Assembly: GCF_901933205.1 (NCBI RefSeq)
Contig: NC_044576.1
Coordinates: 5,861,024-5,925,023, forward strand
Origin: Camarhynchus parvulus
Taxonomy: Eukaryota > Chordata > Aves > Passeriformes > Thraupidae
Direction: 5' to 3'
Length of the DNA: 64,000 bases
The notes beneath the pieces were generated by a model that was not told the origin of the DNA, did not search any database, and saw nothing but the letters and a program-made list of their open reading frames with translations. Shown here piece after piece: positions 41,079-53,964 of the stretch. The number at the start of each line of letters is the position of its first letter. The stretch's first letter is position 1. Position numbers and translations under genes: made by a program.

Positions 41079-41134
41079 CTGTCCTTGCTATTATTTGCTT
41101 TTGCTATTATCTGTCCTTGTTTTTATTTGTTTTT
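41079..41134 (+). repeat. Imperfect 32-bp tandem duplication
   Basis: CTGTCCTTG recurs at 41079 and 41111, each followed by a T-rich TATTTG segment, with TGCTATTAT also repeated. A short local duplication. Confidence 0.55.
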
Positions 41135-41284
41135 GTTTGGTGGTTGGTTGGTTTAGGAAGCAGCTATCATGGAACAGGGTGAAAATATCAACTGGCATGT
41201 GGATCACATTCATACATGTATTTCCTCTGCTGGATGTGTACAAATATGTGATTCATGAGATAGTTTCTATTGCACTGGCTGCTG

Positions 41285-41465
41285 TATAAAAGATTAAAGC
41301 TGGGAGCAGTTTGTTTAATTAATTCCACTGTAGCAGAGCCCGCTGCTAGTATGTGACCAGAGGCACAGAGACAAAGGAGGGTCTTCAGAACGTGTTAACT
41401 GCGGGGCAGCGGGGGCGGCTTCACAAAGGTCACAGCAAAGAGCCCATCCGAGCTCGGGGGTAAGT
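41285..41465 (+). promoter_or_regulatory. CpG cluster with TATA-like box, EGR-type site and splice donor (candidate non-coding first exon)
   Basis: TATAAAAG lies at 41285-41292. About seven CpGs follow between 41,338 and 41,460, including GCGGGGGCGG (41409-41418), which contains the EGR consensus GCGGGGGCG, and CAAAGGTCA, a nuclear-receptor half-site. The patch ends in a strong donor, GGG/GTAAGT, at 41460. Read as a unit this could be promoter plus first exon (about 41315-41459) of an unannotated transcript, or an autoregulated enhancer. No acceptor partner is proven. Confidence 0.3.
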
Positions 41466-43004
41466 GATCTCCCTGCAACAGAGAGCAAATGCTGCTTTCA
41501 CCTACATGAGGCTCTTATTTGCTCACCATGTGACAGTACAAAGGAGAATCAAAATTAGTTCGTATATTCATTCTTTTATTTTTTGTTTTTCTTGATGACT
41601 CCCTGTCATTACTGAAAACGAATGTGTTTTCCAACATTAAAATATTGGATGGGCTATCAATATTCTAGTGTACTCTTTCATGTTCAGAATGTGGAAGGGG
41701 GTTGCTAGAAGATAACATCCTGTATTTAATTAAGTAGTTTATATATACGTGGTAGTTTTCAGAAAAATGAACTGAATAATCTCAGGATATTTCAGGGTGC
41801 ATAGTATGAAATTATATATTGCACCATCTTACAATATCAATATTTATTATTAAAGGAAATCTTAAAGAACAGCAACAATGCCCCCCAAATCATGATTATT
41901 TGATAATTTTACCAGTTAATTTTCTCACGTCTCTGTATTTTGGTTTTTTTTTCTTGCAATCAGAAAATAGTGTGTACAAAAACTCCATTGGTCCTTTTGT
42001 CTTTGCACACGGTCACCTGGAATGATCTCAGCATTTCCATACAGGCAGCAAAGACCAGCTCATTTTAGTATCAGACTTGCTTTCTGGCCCAACAGGTACT
42101 GGATTACATGCTGAGGTTCTATTATTGTCAATTGTATATTTATAATCTTTAAAGCACCTCTTTTCAGAAACAAATTAAACTCCTTGGACAGGATTTGTAA
42201 AGTTATTGAGGTTCCTGAAATGCAGATAATCTCCAGCTGGGACCTTTACAATATGAATTGGGACTCCCATATACTTCTGAGAATTTAAGTTGGTACATTA
42301 TTTGCATCTTTAGGCCAAATGAGGCCTCACTTCTTGTGGAAAGCATTTAGGAAATGCTGTCATTTGGAGATGTGTCCAAAAGCATGCAAATATTTTGCTG
42401 AGTAAGACCAGACTTTAAAACGTGTGTTTTCGTGTTTTGTGTCATTTGGCTGACAGAACATGCTTTCATTCTGGGGGCTGTGTGTGCCTGGCTGAATTTC
42501 AGTTCCATGTTTCCTGAATATGCAGGCTCTGAGCAGAAAATGATGAACTTTACTGCTGGCACCAATGTATGAAAGGAAGGTTTTATTACAAGCTGTCACC
42601 CAAAGTCCCTTAATGTAACCACTCTGCTGGTGAGCCTAAGCTTGCCTGAACTTCATACGCAAGCAGCTTTAGACTCTGGGTTTTTATCATATCTAAACAG
42701 TCTGAGGTAATCTCTCAGACTCACATGTAAAGACCTATATAAATGCTAAATATTCCCAAAAGTCTGTCTTTGTGGGCGTCCTTGTTCCTTGCTGAAAAAA
42801 TGTCATTAACATATTTTATAGAAAAAGTAGCCCATCTTTGTTTTTTTTTCCCCATCTATTTCTTTCTCAGCCATGAGAAGAAAATCAGCCTCTTGATGAC
42901 CAAGGTATGTTTACAAGTGATACATGTTATGATTGTGGAGTTCTTGGCACTGCCAAGACAAGAGATTTAGTATTATGAACAGCTTTAAGGTTCCTTTATT
43001 TAGC

Positions 43005-43023
43005 AAAAAAAAAAAAAAAAAAA
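43005..43023 (+). repeat. Poly(A) run, 19 nt
   Basis: Uninterrupted A run without a nearby upstream AATAAA, so a processed-pseudogene tail is not supported. Confidence 0.85.
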
Positions 43024-44159
43024 TCTGCTGCAGTATCTTTAAAGAAACTGAACTATTCTAGCCTCATGTTGACATTAAGAGTAAGGATTAAATTTCTCTA
43101 ACTTTCTCCCATTTTGATATCATTTGGGAATATTTAGGACTGAATATACTGCCATTGGAACTTTGCAGTCAGTGTTTCATCACAAAGGTATTCACTGTTA
43201 GAAGACAACTTATATCTGATTCAGAAATACATTGCATCCATGGAAGTGACAATGTATTTGTTAGAATTAATTTTAATGGAAAATCCTCCATACAGGAAGA
43301 TGAGCAGCTTGGTGACTGAGACCTGTTTAGCGCCACAATGCGCATGCAGGCAGCAGCCACTGCTCAGCATGTGCCACATCCAGGGGGTCAGCCTGGAGCT
43401 GCTCTGACTCAGGTGAAAATGCAATCTGGCACAGCATCCTTGCTGCCATGCAGCAGCATCCAGAACATGGCAGGTCCACCTTCTCCCTTGACTGAAGGAG
43501 CCTGGCCTGAGAGCACAAGCATTGGCAGTACAAAGTTTATATAATGCACAAACAAAGAACATTTATTCAATTATGACAACTGATTGAATGGAGATACAAC
43601 TATTGAAACACTGAACTGGGGATTCTGATTTACTTGCGTGAAGATAATTTGTACATCAATCCAGCAGAGCCCTTGGATGGATATTTATCTGTAAGCCTGG
43701 GAGTGTCCCTGAGGAAGTATCAAATGGGGCATTTGCAGAACTATTTATAAAATCTTGATAGTACTGGTGATGAGAAATGAGGAAGCATCCTTGTTGGTGG
43801 GGACACATGACTGGGGGCCTGCTTTTTTGTGTTTTTGTGTTTTTAGAAAAGAAACAAGCAAACAAACTGTGTAGGGTAGAATAAAAATCATGGTGGTAGA
43901 AAGATTCAGCAGAAAACCTGACGTTCTTCTGGTGTTCAGCAGAACTTGTAACAATAAACATTGTTCTACTGCAGTGTGCCAGCCATTGAGGGTATTCAGA
44001 TCAGCAGTGGTAAGATTCATGGTCCTGCAAGAAAATTTATAATCATGACAAAAATGGAATGAAATCCAATTCCCCCCCTTTTTACCTATTTTATCTTGAA
44101 TTGTATCTTATGTGACAGGACTGCAATTAATATCTCTTGAAAAACAGAAGGCTCGTTAA

Positions 44160-44460
44160 ATTGGCCTTGTTATGGTTGCTGAGGTGCTGTGCTGCTGCTG
44201 AAAGGGATTCCCCCATTATCTGTGTTTGACACATACTGCTAATCAACCGGGCCAATTCTGCTTTATCAAAGGTCTGTCACATGAGGGGAGATAATATTTA
44301 TTCTGACTTGTACTAGCATAAAAAATGTGGGTTGCGTTGGCAGATACACAACCGTCTGTCAGAACCGGTCACACAGAGCATTTATTGAGGTGTTCCCTTT
44401 CTGCAGAGGTGATTCCAAATACAGCCCACTTCACCTTTCACCACTGGGGATCCAGGTCAT
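44160..44460. promoter_or_regulatory. Enhancer-like block with TCF/LEF and MEIS motifs
   Basis: TATCAAAGG (44264-44272) is a TCF/LEF site in reverse orientation. CTGTCA MEIS-type cores lie at 44274-44279 and 44356-44361. Scattered CpGs (CCGG, TTGCG, ACCGT) survive in an otherwise CpG-poor region, and the sequence is complex rather than repetitive. These are hallmarks of a conserved non-coding element, but conservation itself cannot be checked here. Confidence 0.3.
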
Positions 44461-45040
44461 TCTAGTTCTTAAAACCTTTTGTTTCAAGAAATATTTATGA
44501 AATGAAATCTCACAGCAGAAAGTGTCAAATGGCAAGATTAATAACAATCCTGCAATTTCCTCCACACTTTATTGATGAAAAAAAAAATCTGTCAGCCTTA
44601 CATATCCAGTTTGCTTTGGAAGCTTGTTACCAATATATATACCCTCCTTTCTGAGAGGTGATAATATGTGTCACAATATTACCTCATTTGCTGAAAATTT
44701 TCTGAACATTTGGTTTTGCTTCATATTGATATTCAGTTTATCAGGGACAACAATTTTCTCTGTTTACAAACTGCTCATAGAAAATGCATGAGGTTTAACT
44801 GTTTCAGTCCATTTGGTTTAGCAACACTAATAAACTATCTCAAGGCTTAAGAACAACATCTGTAAAAGGCTTGCACAGATAGTTTCCTATTATTACAGTG
44901 TTAGGTGCTCAAAAGAAACATTTGTAGCTGTAATGCAGCCACATATGTTTGCATGAGAAGCCACCTGCCCAAAACCACAATCCAAATGCTCTAATTTAGA
45001 TGTAAGAATTTTTGGATAAGAAGCTAGATCCATACAAATT

Positions 45041-45078
45041 ACATATATATATATGTGTGTGTGTATGTATGTATGTAG
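45041..45078 (+). repeat. Compound AT/GT/GTAT microsatellite
   Basis: ATATAT, GTGTGT and GTATGTAT units follow each other directly. Confidence 0.9.
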
Positions 45079-45930
45079 GTATAACCTATACAAATGCTAG
45101 ACATATTTTTGATTTTTCATTCAGCATCTCTAACCAGAGGAGGATGCTTCCTTGTCTCCAGTAACACATAGCATTTTCTGATTTGAGGGAAAATATAGGA
45201 ACTGGGAGAAAGGGCAATTGACAGAGCTCATGCCAAAAGTTGGAATAATGCTGCAACACCCTGCCCAGGACTGATTGCTGGAAGAATGCCAGGGAGTTGA
45301 GGCAGAAGGGTGTTGTTTTATATGCAAGTCATTATTTGGTTGTTTAAACTTTTCCTTTTCAGTAGTATAATTTCTTGGATTATCAGAGAACACTGACCTG
45401 CATGTTGCAACACACCTTTTGGTACAGCAGTGCCAACATCCACCAGTATTGGCAGATAGTTCAGACACTGAAGCCAGGAGAAGGAAGTATCCTTCCTCCT
45501 CAGAAAGGAGGGAATGTGCTTGCTGCAGAAGTTGCCCTCACATCAAGGAGGAAGGTGTGCAGTTGCAAGGGTGCTGAGCCCAAATGAAAGCAGATACTCT
45601 CCTACAGGTACCTGGAAAAGGTTTTGCAGCAGAGTCCTTATGAGCACAGCTTTGTGCCAGGGCCGTCGGCCTCCCCCTTCCTTTTGTTTTGGGGCTGATG
45701 GCTGAAATGCTGGATGTCCAGGAATCAGATGATTTCTCAGTCACTATTCTGTTCCTGGAAAAGCTGCTGCTGCTAATGAGGGCCGTATGTTTCTGATTTG
45801 CTTCACTATGCAGAAAAGCTTCTACTGGGACTCTAATTCAGACGATAGCACTTGTCTCCTTCTCCAAGAGATGGTTTGAGTCAGTGAACTGATGCCAAGA
45901 GATTGGGTCCTTTGCTGTTGAGGAGAAAAC

Positions 45931-45986
45931 TTCTGTTCTTTCGTTCTTTCTTTCGTTCTTTCTCTCTCTCTCTCTCTCTCTCTCTT
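45931..45986 (+). repeat. Compound CTTT/CT microsatellite
   Basis: GTTCTTTC-type units run directly into about a dozen CT repeats. On the minus strand it reads as a Glu/Arg low-complexity frame. Confidence 0.9.
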
Positions 45987-47803
45987 CTAAGGAAAAAAAC
46001 TCTTGAGTATTTCTCTTGTCCCACACAGAATGATGAAGGAATAGTTGTATTTTACAAATGAACAGAGACACAACACTGCATTAGAAAGACTTCAGTCTGA
46101 TTGTCCTTAGGTACAGTGTGCAGAATGTTGAAATATCATATGGAGACATCATATTTTAAATCAGTTAGTCACAACTTGGAAATTATTAATGCAATTTTGA
46201 GTCAAAACATCCAAAACAGATGATGCTAAAACAAATTGAGGTTTCTGATCATGTAGGTAATAATCTTTCCTTTTTTGCATGCTCATCTTCCACGAGCTCC
46301 AGTACTGGGTGTACTTCTAACATTGTGTATCTTGATGCACAATTAACAAGCTTAGTAAAATGCCATATTTATTTATACACGTCTACTTCAGATTTATTAG
46401 ATGAAATATCCTGGAAGTCAGTGTTGGAAACAGAAAGCATGGAGGTAAGTTTTTGATGAATAATTGGTTGTGAAGTTGATGCTTTTGCAGACGTAGATCA
46501 TCAGTTAAATAAACATGATTACAGACGACAAAATGGTCCTGGTGGGGTATTCTGCACCCCCTGAAACACAACCACTCCCATTTGCACAAAGTTTTTGCAG
46601 ACTTGCAGAGCTGCTGCCTTGTACTTGCAGTGATCTGCTGCACCATGGCAGTCTGGGGCAGCAGAACATCCCCAGGCATTGCTGTGCTGGGAGCAATCAA
46701 CACCTGCACCTGGAGTTGAGGGGAGGAACTGTTCCTGTCTCCAGTAGGGCTTGGAGCCAGACAGACGTCTTAGTTATTTACAGTACTCAGAGCTGACACC
46801 TACATGAACTGGAGGTTTGCATGGATTATCAGAGCACAGCTCTGCTTGTGCTTTCAAATTTTCATTCATTTCTGTTGCACAATGTCTTAAGCATTTTGCA
46901 AGATGTGGCAGGAAGGATGCAGAAACACGTGGACATGTTTCCTGCAGTAAGTCTGTCTTTCCCACTGTAGTGGACTGAGGTCTCAAAGGGAAAGTCCAAG
47001 AATTGATAATGGCTGGGAATAATTCAGTTACTTAAGACTGAGTGAGCAAATGCTGAGAAAATTGTGATTCCAAGCATGGTCTGATGCAAGAGGTTGATGT
47101 ACTGTAGGCACTTCTTAACATAATTAGCAAACAGCAGTGGCCAGATTCTTTCCTCTGAGTCTTCCTAATCTGGAGGAAAGAATGGAAAGAAGAATCTTGC
47201 ATCTGCAATGCTCAGAGCTGTGCATTATTCCAAAACAGTGGGGCTAAAAATACAACTTTAAGTGTTTAGACAAAGATAACCCTTTAAAGAGTCTTTCATT
47301 GAGACATCTGACAAACGAGAGAAACGGAAATTAAGATCTCTGCTTGCACTGAGAGCTGATTTCTTGAGTCAGTGACATTGGGGTCAGTTTTAGCTGATGG
47401 TGAGGAACTTAAGTTTTTTTAAATAATTGCACAGAGGCATCTCAATATTTATTTAAATTAATTTAGTGGAACAAAATTAAGTGGTTTATCTGAAAATACT
47501 GAGGCAAAGTATTTGTGTTTTGAATGTTAAACTGTAGGAGTCAGACTGGTATTTTGCCAGAAAATGTGATTTTGGGGAATTTTGTGGAAATTTCAAGAGA
47601 TTGTAAACAGAAGCTGACTAGCAAAAGGTATGAAATCCAGTGCTTTTTGTCAGCTGAAATATACTTATTTAAGGAATACTATAGATGTCAACAATTGAAC
47701 AGTGCAGGGAGTGGAAGAGTCACTCCTGTTTATCCTTTAATCCTCCTTAATTTCCTTCTGATCAATCTAAATATCAAGCTGACTGATTTCTAACTGCACC
47801 CAG

Positions 47804-47823
47804 AAAAAAAAAAAAAAAAAAAA
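47804..47823 (+). repeat. Poly(A) run, 20 nt
   Basis: Uninterrupted A run just upstream of the unusually open frame at 47,839-49,113. No AATAAA signal is seen close upstream. Confidence 0.85.
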
Positions 47824-47838
47824 GACTTGTTTCTTTAA

Positions 47839-49113
47839 GCCTGGTATGGATTTTTAGAAAGGAATGTCTTTATGGAAATTGGCTATGCCAATGGACATAG
47901 AATTTTTGGAGGATGGAATTCAAAGAAGTTAGACTTCAATGCAGCACCTTATCTAAATATTCCCCAGAGGCAGTTACATGTTCAGCTGACTGCTGCTAAA
48001 TGAATAGCTCTCCTGGAAACACTGTCTTTAGACTTCAGAATATCAGAAATGTTTTCTGGTTTAATTCCTTATACATAAGGAAAAGCAGAATGTGTTCCAA
48101 TAGGAATAGGACAAGAAAATGGGATGCACATGTGTGAGAAGTTTAACATATGTGTAAGTGCTCAAAGAACTGCAGCCTGTACTAATAAAAATTACAGATT
48201 TTTAAATTTTCAATTGCTTTTTCACTCTGAATGGTTGTTGAATGGCTTTCTAGTCTTGTTTGGAAATACATTTTCTTTTAGAGTTTATACAGTATTTCAG
48301 ACTGCACAAAATATTCAGTTCTTAGCTGTAGAGCAGAGAACAATTCATTATTTTGGAAAACTACTCTGTCTGCCTGAGTTTTCTCCAGTTTCCCTTAGCT
48401 ATTACAGACAGCTTGAAATACTTTCCTTTTTTGCACTTATGCCTATCTTGTATCCATATTTTCTGTCCTATAGATCATGCTATATTAAAACAGTATGGTA
48501 GTTAAAAATGACTGGGGCAATGTATCAATGTTATTTCAGGAGTAACCTGGTTTTTAATTTTCTATTAATAGACAGTATTTTTATAGTAAGGGTTTTTTTG
48601 GTCTTTTTTTCTGGCAGTCATTATTTATCAAAAATTGTGAGGAATTGTGAAAGATTTTTGTGTATCTCCAAAAGGGTAGCCCAGTACATTTTTACTGGCT
48701 CTAGGTCTAAACTTCAGCAAGTGTGTGATCAAGTATACCGGAAAAATCCTTTGTATATTGCTAAACCTTATGAAATTATAGATCAAAAGAGTTTTCCTAT
48801 CTTACAAGGACTGTGGTACCATTCATGGGCTGAAAATGACTGTCAAAGTAATAAAACAACTACTGTTGTCAGGGAAAGATTAAAAGCAGCAGCTGGATTG
48901 TACACAGTCAACTTGAAAATCTTTCTCTGGAAGGTAGATGCTTTAGAAAATGATCTGGCTTTTCAGTTGATATGCCGTGATTGGCAGCCCTATAAAATGG
49001 CTACTGACACAGGAACTTACAAAAGAAAGAAGCCTTTTTTCCCCCCTATAAAGAGCATATTCTGCTTCTTGCCTTCTCCCAGATTGGACTCTGCATTTGG
49101 AGGTGAGATATAA
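47839..49113 (+). other. Unrecognised, unusually open reading frame with three internal stops
   Basis: Frame +1 is open from 47839 to the TAA at 49111-49113 except for stops at 48001, 48076 and 48499. The two longest pieces are 48124-48501 (125 codons, in frame) and 48508-49113 (201 codons), separated only by one TAG and two codons. In the part I checked (48121-48210) the other two plus-strand frames already contain several stops, so openness looks frame-specific. The translation has no domain I recognise; it has hydrophobic stretches near its middle and a basic, Lys-rich C-terminal part. The same frame is also open from 47524 to 47790, across a 20-A run. It could be a decayed gene or element, or chance in T-rich DNA. 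No convincing promoter or splice pattern is seen. Confidence 0.3.
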
Positions 49114-51555
49114 TGCAAGTGTCATGGTGATGATGGCTGCCAGCCTTTCCTCTGTTTTATCCAATTTACCTATACGAGCATTCTTTCCTGAAATCATTCC
49201 TGCTGTCAGTTTTCTGCAGCTTGTGTTTTAGCCTATGCTCATTTTACTGTTTTAGTTTTGTTCCTTGAGTTCATCTGTACCTTTTGCAATTCTCCTTAAA
49301 TTCAGTATATTGCCACATCTGTTTCCATGTTATTTTTCCAAGATCATAATCCACTGGAACAGTACCAAATACTTTTAATCTCCATTCAGATTCTACCATT
49401 ATCCCTGGTATAGAGGAGGGAATATTTTTAATTGTCTCCATACCTCTAGCCATCCTGCTCCTCAAATTAGCATGTGTGCAATCTTTGAAACTTTGTTTAT
49501 GCAAGGTCAGCATTAATGATTTCTTTAATTAGTTCCTTTCTTTCCATTTAATTATCTCTCTTCTTTCTAGCCATCCAGACTTTCTTGTTCTTTTGAACCA
49601 AGTAGATTATCTTTCTATCTGTATCACAAGATTTGGCCATCTGCCTTCCACTTGGTGATTTTTCCCAGATGGCAGTTGTCTTTGGGGTTTTCTTTCCTGG
49701 TATCTTTTTGATTTATATCTATTTCTTAATGTCTTCCCTCAGATATTTCTCACTACATAACTAACTTGGAGAGTAGTTTATCTCTCTTGCATCCTGACAA
49801 CATCATTGGAAATGAACTCAATGGTTTGCCATTGCTTTGCCAAAAGCTTTTTCTCCCTGCTTTCTGATTCCAGCTCTCTTCATGTTGTAATTTTGGGTTC
49901 CACATTTCCCTGGGAGCATTGCTGGACCTCTCCTCACCTCTGCTTGGCCAGATTTTCAAATATAAGATGTGTTTGTGTTGTTTTCCCTTAGGATTATGTG
50001 CAATGGAGACAGGAAATGGACAGCTTTGTTTCACTATATCCCATTTTCTGTGCACTGGTCTTAAAACCATTTATGTGTTTGGCTTTTGTGGGTCTAAGAA
50101 TGGGTGTGTGTTTTATAATTGGTCACATCTCAAAGCCACTGGTGGTGGCCGTGCCAGGCCTGCAGCGTGCCCAGTCTGTGAGCAAGTACAGGTTCCTCTT
50201 GCTCATTCACACACTGGGCTCAGCACACACTGCCCCAGCTTCATGTAAGCTCAGCAGTGTTCTTCCTATCTGTGATGAGGATGGAAAACTTCAGCTGAGA
50301 GCCAAAATCTACTGTCCCTTCTGATCTTTTGTCAGTGCCCTGCCTGAGAAAAACAAGCTCCCACGGTAGGTGACAGTTTCAGAAGGAGTGGTGCTCAGGA
50401 GAGCTGCTGAGCAGGAGAGGTGCTGGATGCAGCCCCTGGCACAACGGCAGGCGCTGATCCAGCCCCTGGGCAGTTACCCTGCTTCAAACTCCTCTGCCCA
50501 AACCTACAAACACTCTCTGAGTGCCTTCAGCTTCTTCTGTGGCTCAAGCTCTAACAGCAGCACCAAGCCTCACCCTTGCTGACCGTGGACCTTGAAAAAG
50601 AAAAGAACAATATCTGAAGTTTTTTTCAGATCTTTCTGAAGGGGAAACGCAGATAAAAGCAAAGCTCTTTGTGACTGATTTTTTCTTTCACTATCTACTT
50701 GAAAGGCAGTGGGTCAGAATTAAGGCATTTTTGCTGCGGAGGAAACGTGTGGGATGTTGGCTGCAAGCCAGTAGCCACTAACATCCCCGCTGCACCAGGA
50801 ATACTTGAATGAAGTGGGCGTCACCCTCGGGAGAGCAGGCATTTGGTAACAGACTACCTACATCAGAGGAAAACCTCTTCATTGAGATTCAAGCAGTAAA
50901 AATACTGAATGAAGATAAACGGGTTTGGTAGATTCTTCTGAGGGACAGTGAAAATGGAAGAATTATCATCCAGTCTGGAAGATCATCCTCTAAGCTTCTG
51001 TGTTTGTCAGGTCCCATTCATCCCACAGAGAAGAGATCCATACAGTCGCTGACTTTTCTGACAGTATTAAAGTTTTATCTTCCAGTTCTTTTTCCTCAAC
51101 ATAAAGAATGATGAAATAACATCTGGAGCTTTCAGACAGTAGTCCATGCTATCGTCAGTCTTCCAGGGTTTTTTCCCAAAACCAGAATAAAAATCTGAAG
51201 TGTGTCAAATGCCTCTATAAAATATAATTGATTCAGACACTAATTCTTCTTGTGTCCAGCTGGATATCCACTGGGAAAAATAAAAGTAATTTCTAGAGTT
51301 TATTTGTATCACTAATGATCACCGAATGATCAAATAGAATACTCCCAGTGATATCATTGTTATCTGTCCTAGTTAAACTATCTTGCTGAGTCAGTCACCA
51401 GTGCTATCCAGTCAAAATATGAGCACATTTCCCTTGGATCAAGTTCATCATCCCAACATGACGTCTATGAAACAGTTTCTCTTTCCACCTCAGTAACATG
51501 ATAGGTAATCCACAGATTTTTTTTTTTTGTCTGAAACTGCAAATCTTGTTTCCAG

Positions 51556-51671
51556 GGTGTGTAACGGAAAGGAGATTTCCAACTTATTCCATCCCTGAAT
51601 TATTAGAAAGTAATATATTCATTTTTTTCAGACACAGAAATGACACCAATGGAAAAAAGGAAGCATTTTGG
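51556..51671 (+). other. Candidate small exon
   Basis: A T-rich run followed by TCTTGTTTCCAG (AG at 51554-51555), or a second acceptor ATTTTTTTCAG (AG at 51630-51631), pairs with the donor TTGG/GTAAGTGT at 51672. This gives an exon of 116 or 40 nt. Supported by motif matches only. Confidence 0.18.
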
Positions 51672-53499
51672 GTAAGTGTGGGCAAAGGACAAAAGTGGCC
51701 ATAAGAAGACTGAATGGCTAGAATAGAGTATCCTAAATATTTTTCAAAGCTCTTCTCCTTGTAGAGAAAATAAAGAGATCCTGGAAAAGTGACAAAACTA
51801 CGTCCATGTAAATCTAAATGCTTACATGGTAATAATAATTTGGATTTTGGATGCAGTTGTGCATGTTGGGTCTGGTCTAATAACACCGAGGTTGCAGAAA
51901 GCTAGATCTATAACAGCTAGGTGACGTGGATGAAAAATAAGTGAATTTGAGCAGGATTTGGGAAAACCAGACCAGGTCTACCAAAGTAAGGTAATTATTG
52001 GTTTTAGTTTGGGTAATAGGTTTGTTTTGATAGTCTGCCTTTCAAATACTGGTTTTGGAAATGATCTTCACAAGGTATTTGTGGGCAGTTGATTTGCAAT
52101 GTCCCATCCCCTGGGCAGAAAGCCTGGGGCAGGGGAAAACAACTTTAATGCCTCAGGGCTGCATAGTTCCTGTGGCTGGCAAACTGGAAATCACCAACAG
52201 ACCAACAGAGCAGGTCTGGGTGGGTTGATGGCAAAAGTCTGATAGGAATCAAGCCTGAAAGATTAGAGAGAGAAATGTACTTGCTAGAGCAAAACTAATT
52301 GTTGGACTTAGAATGGGTTGGAAAAGTGAATTCTGGTTGCCAAGAGGTGTGAGGCTGACAGGTGTGTAGCTGAGAGAAACTGGGAGAAAACTCAGGCTGC
52401 AGCCAGGAGAGCCCATGGACATGCCATGGAAGTAGCAGATGCCAGCATAAATGTGGACATCTGTGAGAAGACACCGAACAGAGCTGGGAGTCAAAGTCTG
52501 AGATGAGGAGAAGGACTGGAAGAAAGCTTAAAGGCAGCAAAACGAGAAAGAGGGAAGGAATAATGGATAAAGGAAGGTTTGGATGCAATATTGGAAGACA
52601 CTTAGACATTTCAGCAAGAAAAATGGTCTGAGGGGTAACATGCTCAGGAAAAGGGAAGAAGAAAATGTAACTGTAATGACTTCTTCTGTAAGGAACCCTT
52701 CTTTTTTCTGAGATCCCGGGGTGGCAAGCAGCAAATTAGCAAATCCTCAAAATTAATTTGGAAAGCAATCAGACTATCTGCTCTGAGAGGAAAGTTTAAA
52801 CTGTCTAACAGAGTTTTTGTAAGGAAAAAGAAAATGTGCCGGAGGGTTCAGTGTTCTTAAGACCAAGTGATGAACCTTTGAAAATAGGATTTTATAATGG
52901 AAATGCAGAGATCATTAACTTTGTAAGCACCTCTAAGAATGACACCTCTATAGTAAATTACATTCAAATTAATATAAAACTGTAAAGATTCTCTGACAGC
53001 TTTGATTATGTAAGTTGATTTTAGTAGTTAAATGTTGACTTTCTATAATGCATTCTCCAAATATTATACTGAATGCTGCATCATATATAACAATTACCAT
53101 GTCACAGTGCTATTTTGTGTAAATTAAATTATTGACAGCAATATAATTTTGTATTCACTTTATTATTTTGATCCATTTTTCTGTCAAAATATACAATGAC
53201 TCTTCACTAGATTTAGAAACCAGAAAAACTCTTTAGATGGTGAAGTATTATTCTCCATACATTATTTTTCCTTAGCCTGTAATGAGATTGGGGAAGGAGG
53301 GGGAAGCAACATTTCATTCCTCCTCTGACATTGTGTGTGTTTTTAGACATGTTGTCAACTTTAAATTGTGTTTCAATAATTGTGCTTATCAAAAAGTCTG
53401 CAAAGTCCATGGCAGGCCTGGTCAGGCTGTCCAGGCATGTGGCAGAGATGATGTTTTTAGTGTGCTGTAGCACAAGCACTGTCCTCAATCACAGCATAT

Positions 53500-53598
53500 G
53501 ATGTGGTTATGAGCAGAGGTTATAATTATAGGTTGGACTTGATCATCTCTAAGGTCTTTTCCAACCTAGTTGATTCTTTGATTCTGTGATTCTATGAT
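53500..53598 (+). mobile_element. CR1 LINE 3' terminal fragment with octamer tail
   Basis: GGTTGGACTTGATCATCTC followed by AAGGTCTTTTCCAACC and then GATTCTTTGATTCTGTGATT plus CTATGATTA is the canonical CR1 3' end with its ATTCTRTG-type microsatellite. The copy is severely 5'-truncated, as most CR1 insertions are. The 5' border is approximate. Confidence 0.85.
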
Positions 53599-53866
53599 TA
53601 TTCAGCCTAGCTTTAAGGAGATTCTATTGTACATCCCAGGGTGAATACTCCCTGTTCCTTGATACCTCTTATGAGTTAAGATGAAAAACATCATCTGTGG
53701 AGCAATTCTTTCTTCACACCTTCTTTTCCCATATCCTTTTGGGGGCTGGGATGTGAGTATGGCAACAGTGATTGTCCATCCTTGGATGCCTGGGGAGTGC
53801 TTGCAGGTTGTGGTTTTAACTACTTGTAATGCAGAACTTAGAGTTTTCTCATTCACCTTTCCACAG

Positions 53867-53964
53867 ATGCACAGCCTGTTGGCTCCTCGTGACCTGCACC
53901 ACACTGGAGTGCAGAAATTGGAGCACAAGCTCTGTCTTCCTGTTGGATCTCAGCTCTTCTCCAG
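53867..53964 (+). other. Candidate exon with a GC donor
   Basis: TTCACCTTTCCACAG precedes 53867, and CTCCAG/GCAAGT lies at 53964/53965, a rare but real GC-AG donor type with otherwise perfect consensus. It would be a 98-nt exon. Motif-only support. Confidence 0.15.

Larger units (their letters stand above)
32896..41284. other. Intergenic: no gene recognised
   Basis: AT-rich desert. Contains a small hairpin GCAGAAGG/CCTTCTGC at 35,252-35,273 and the 180-codon frame at 37.4-38.0 kb listed separately. No repeat family recognised. Confidence 0.65.
41466..47838. other. Intergenic: no gene recognised outside listed elements
   Basis: Holds the 44.2-kb enhancer-like block, two microsatellites and poly(A) runs. 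A strong isolated donor, GGAG/GTAAGT, lies at 46445, downstream of a 78-codon frame. I found no convincing acceptor to pair with it. Confidence 0.65.

Noticed and set aside
43005..43023. Poly(A) run as a processed-pseudogene tail
   Set aside because: No AATAAA and no recognisable gene sequence upstream.
45838..46071. Glu/Arg-repeat protein frame on the minus strand
   Set aside because: It is the translation of the CTTT/CT microsatellite.
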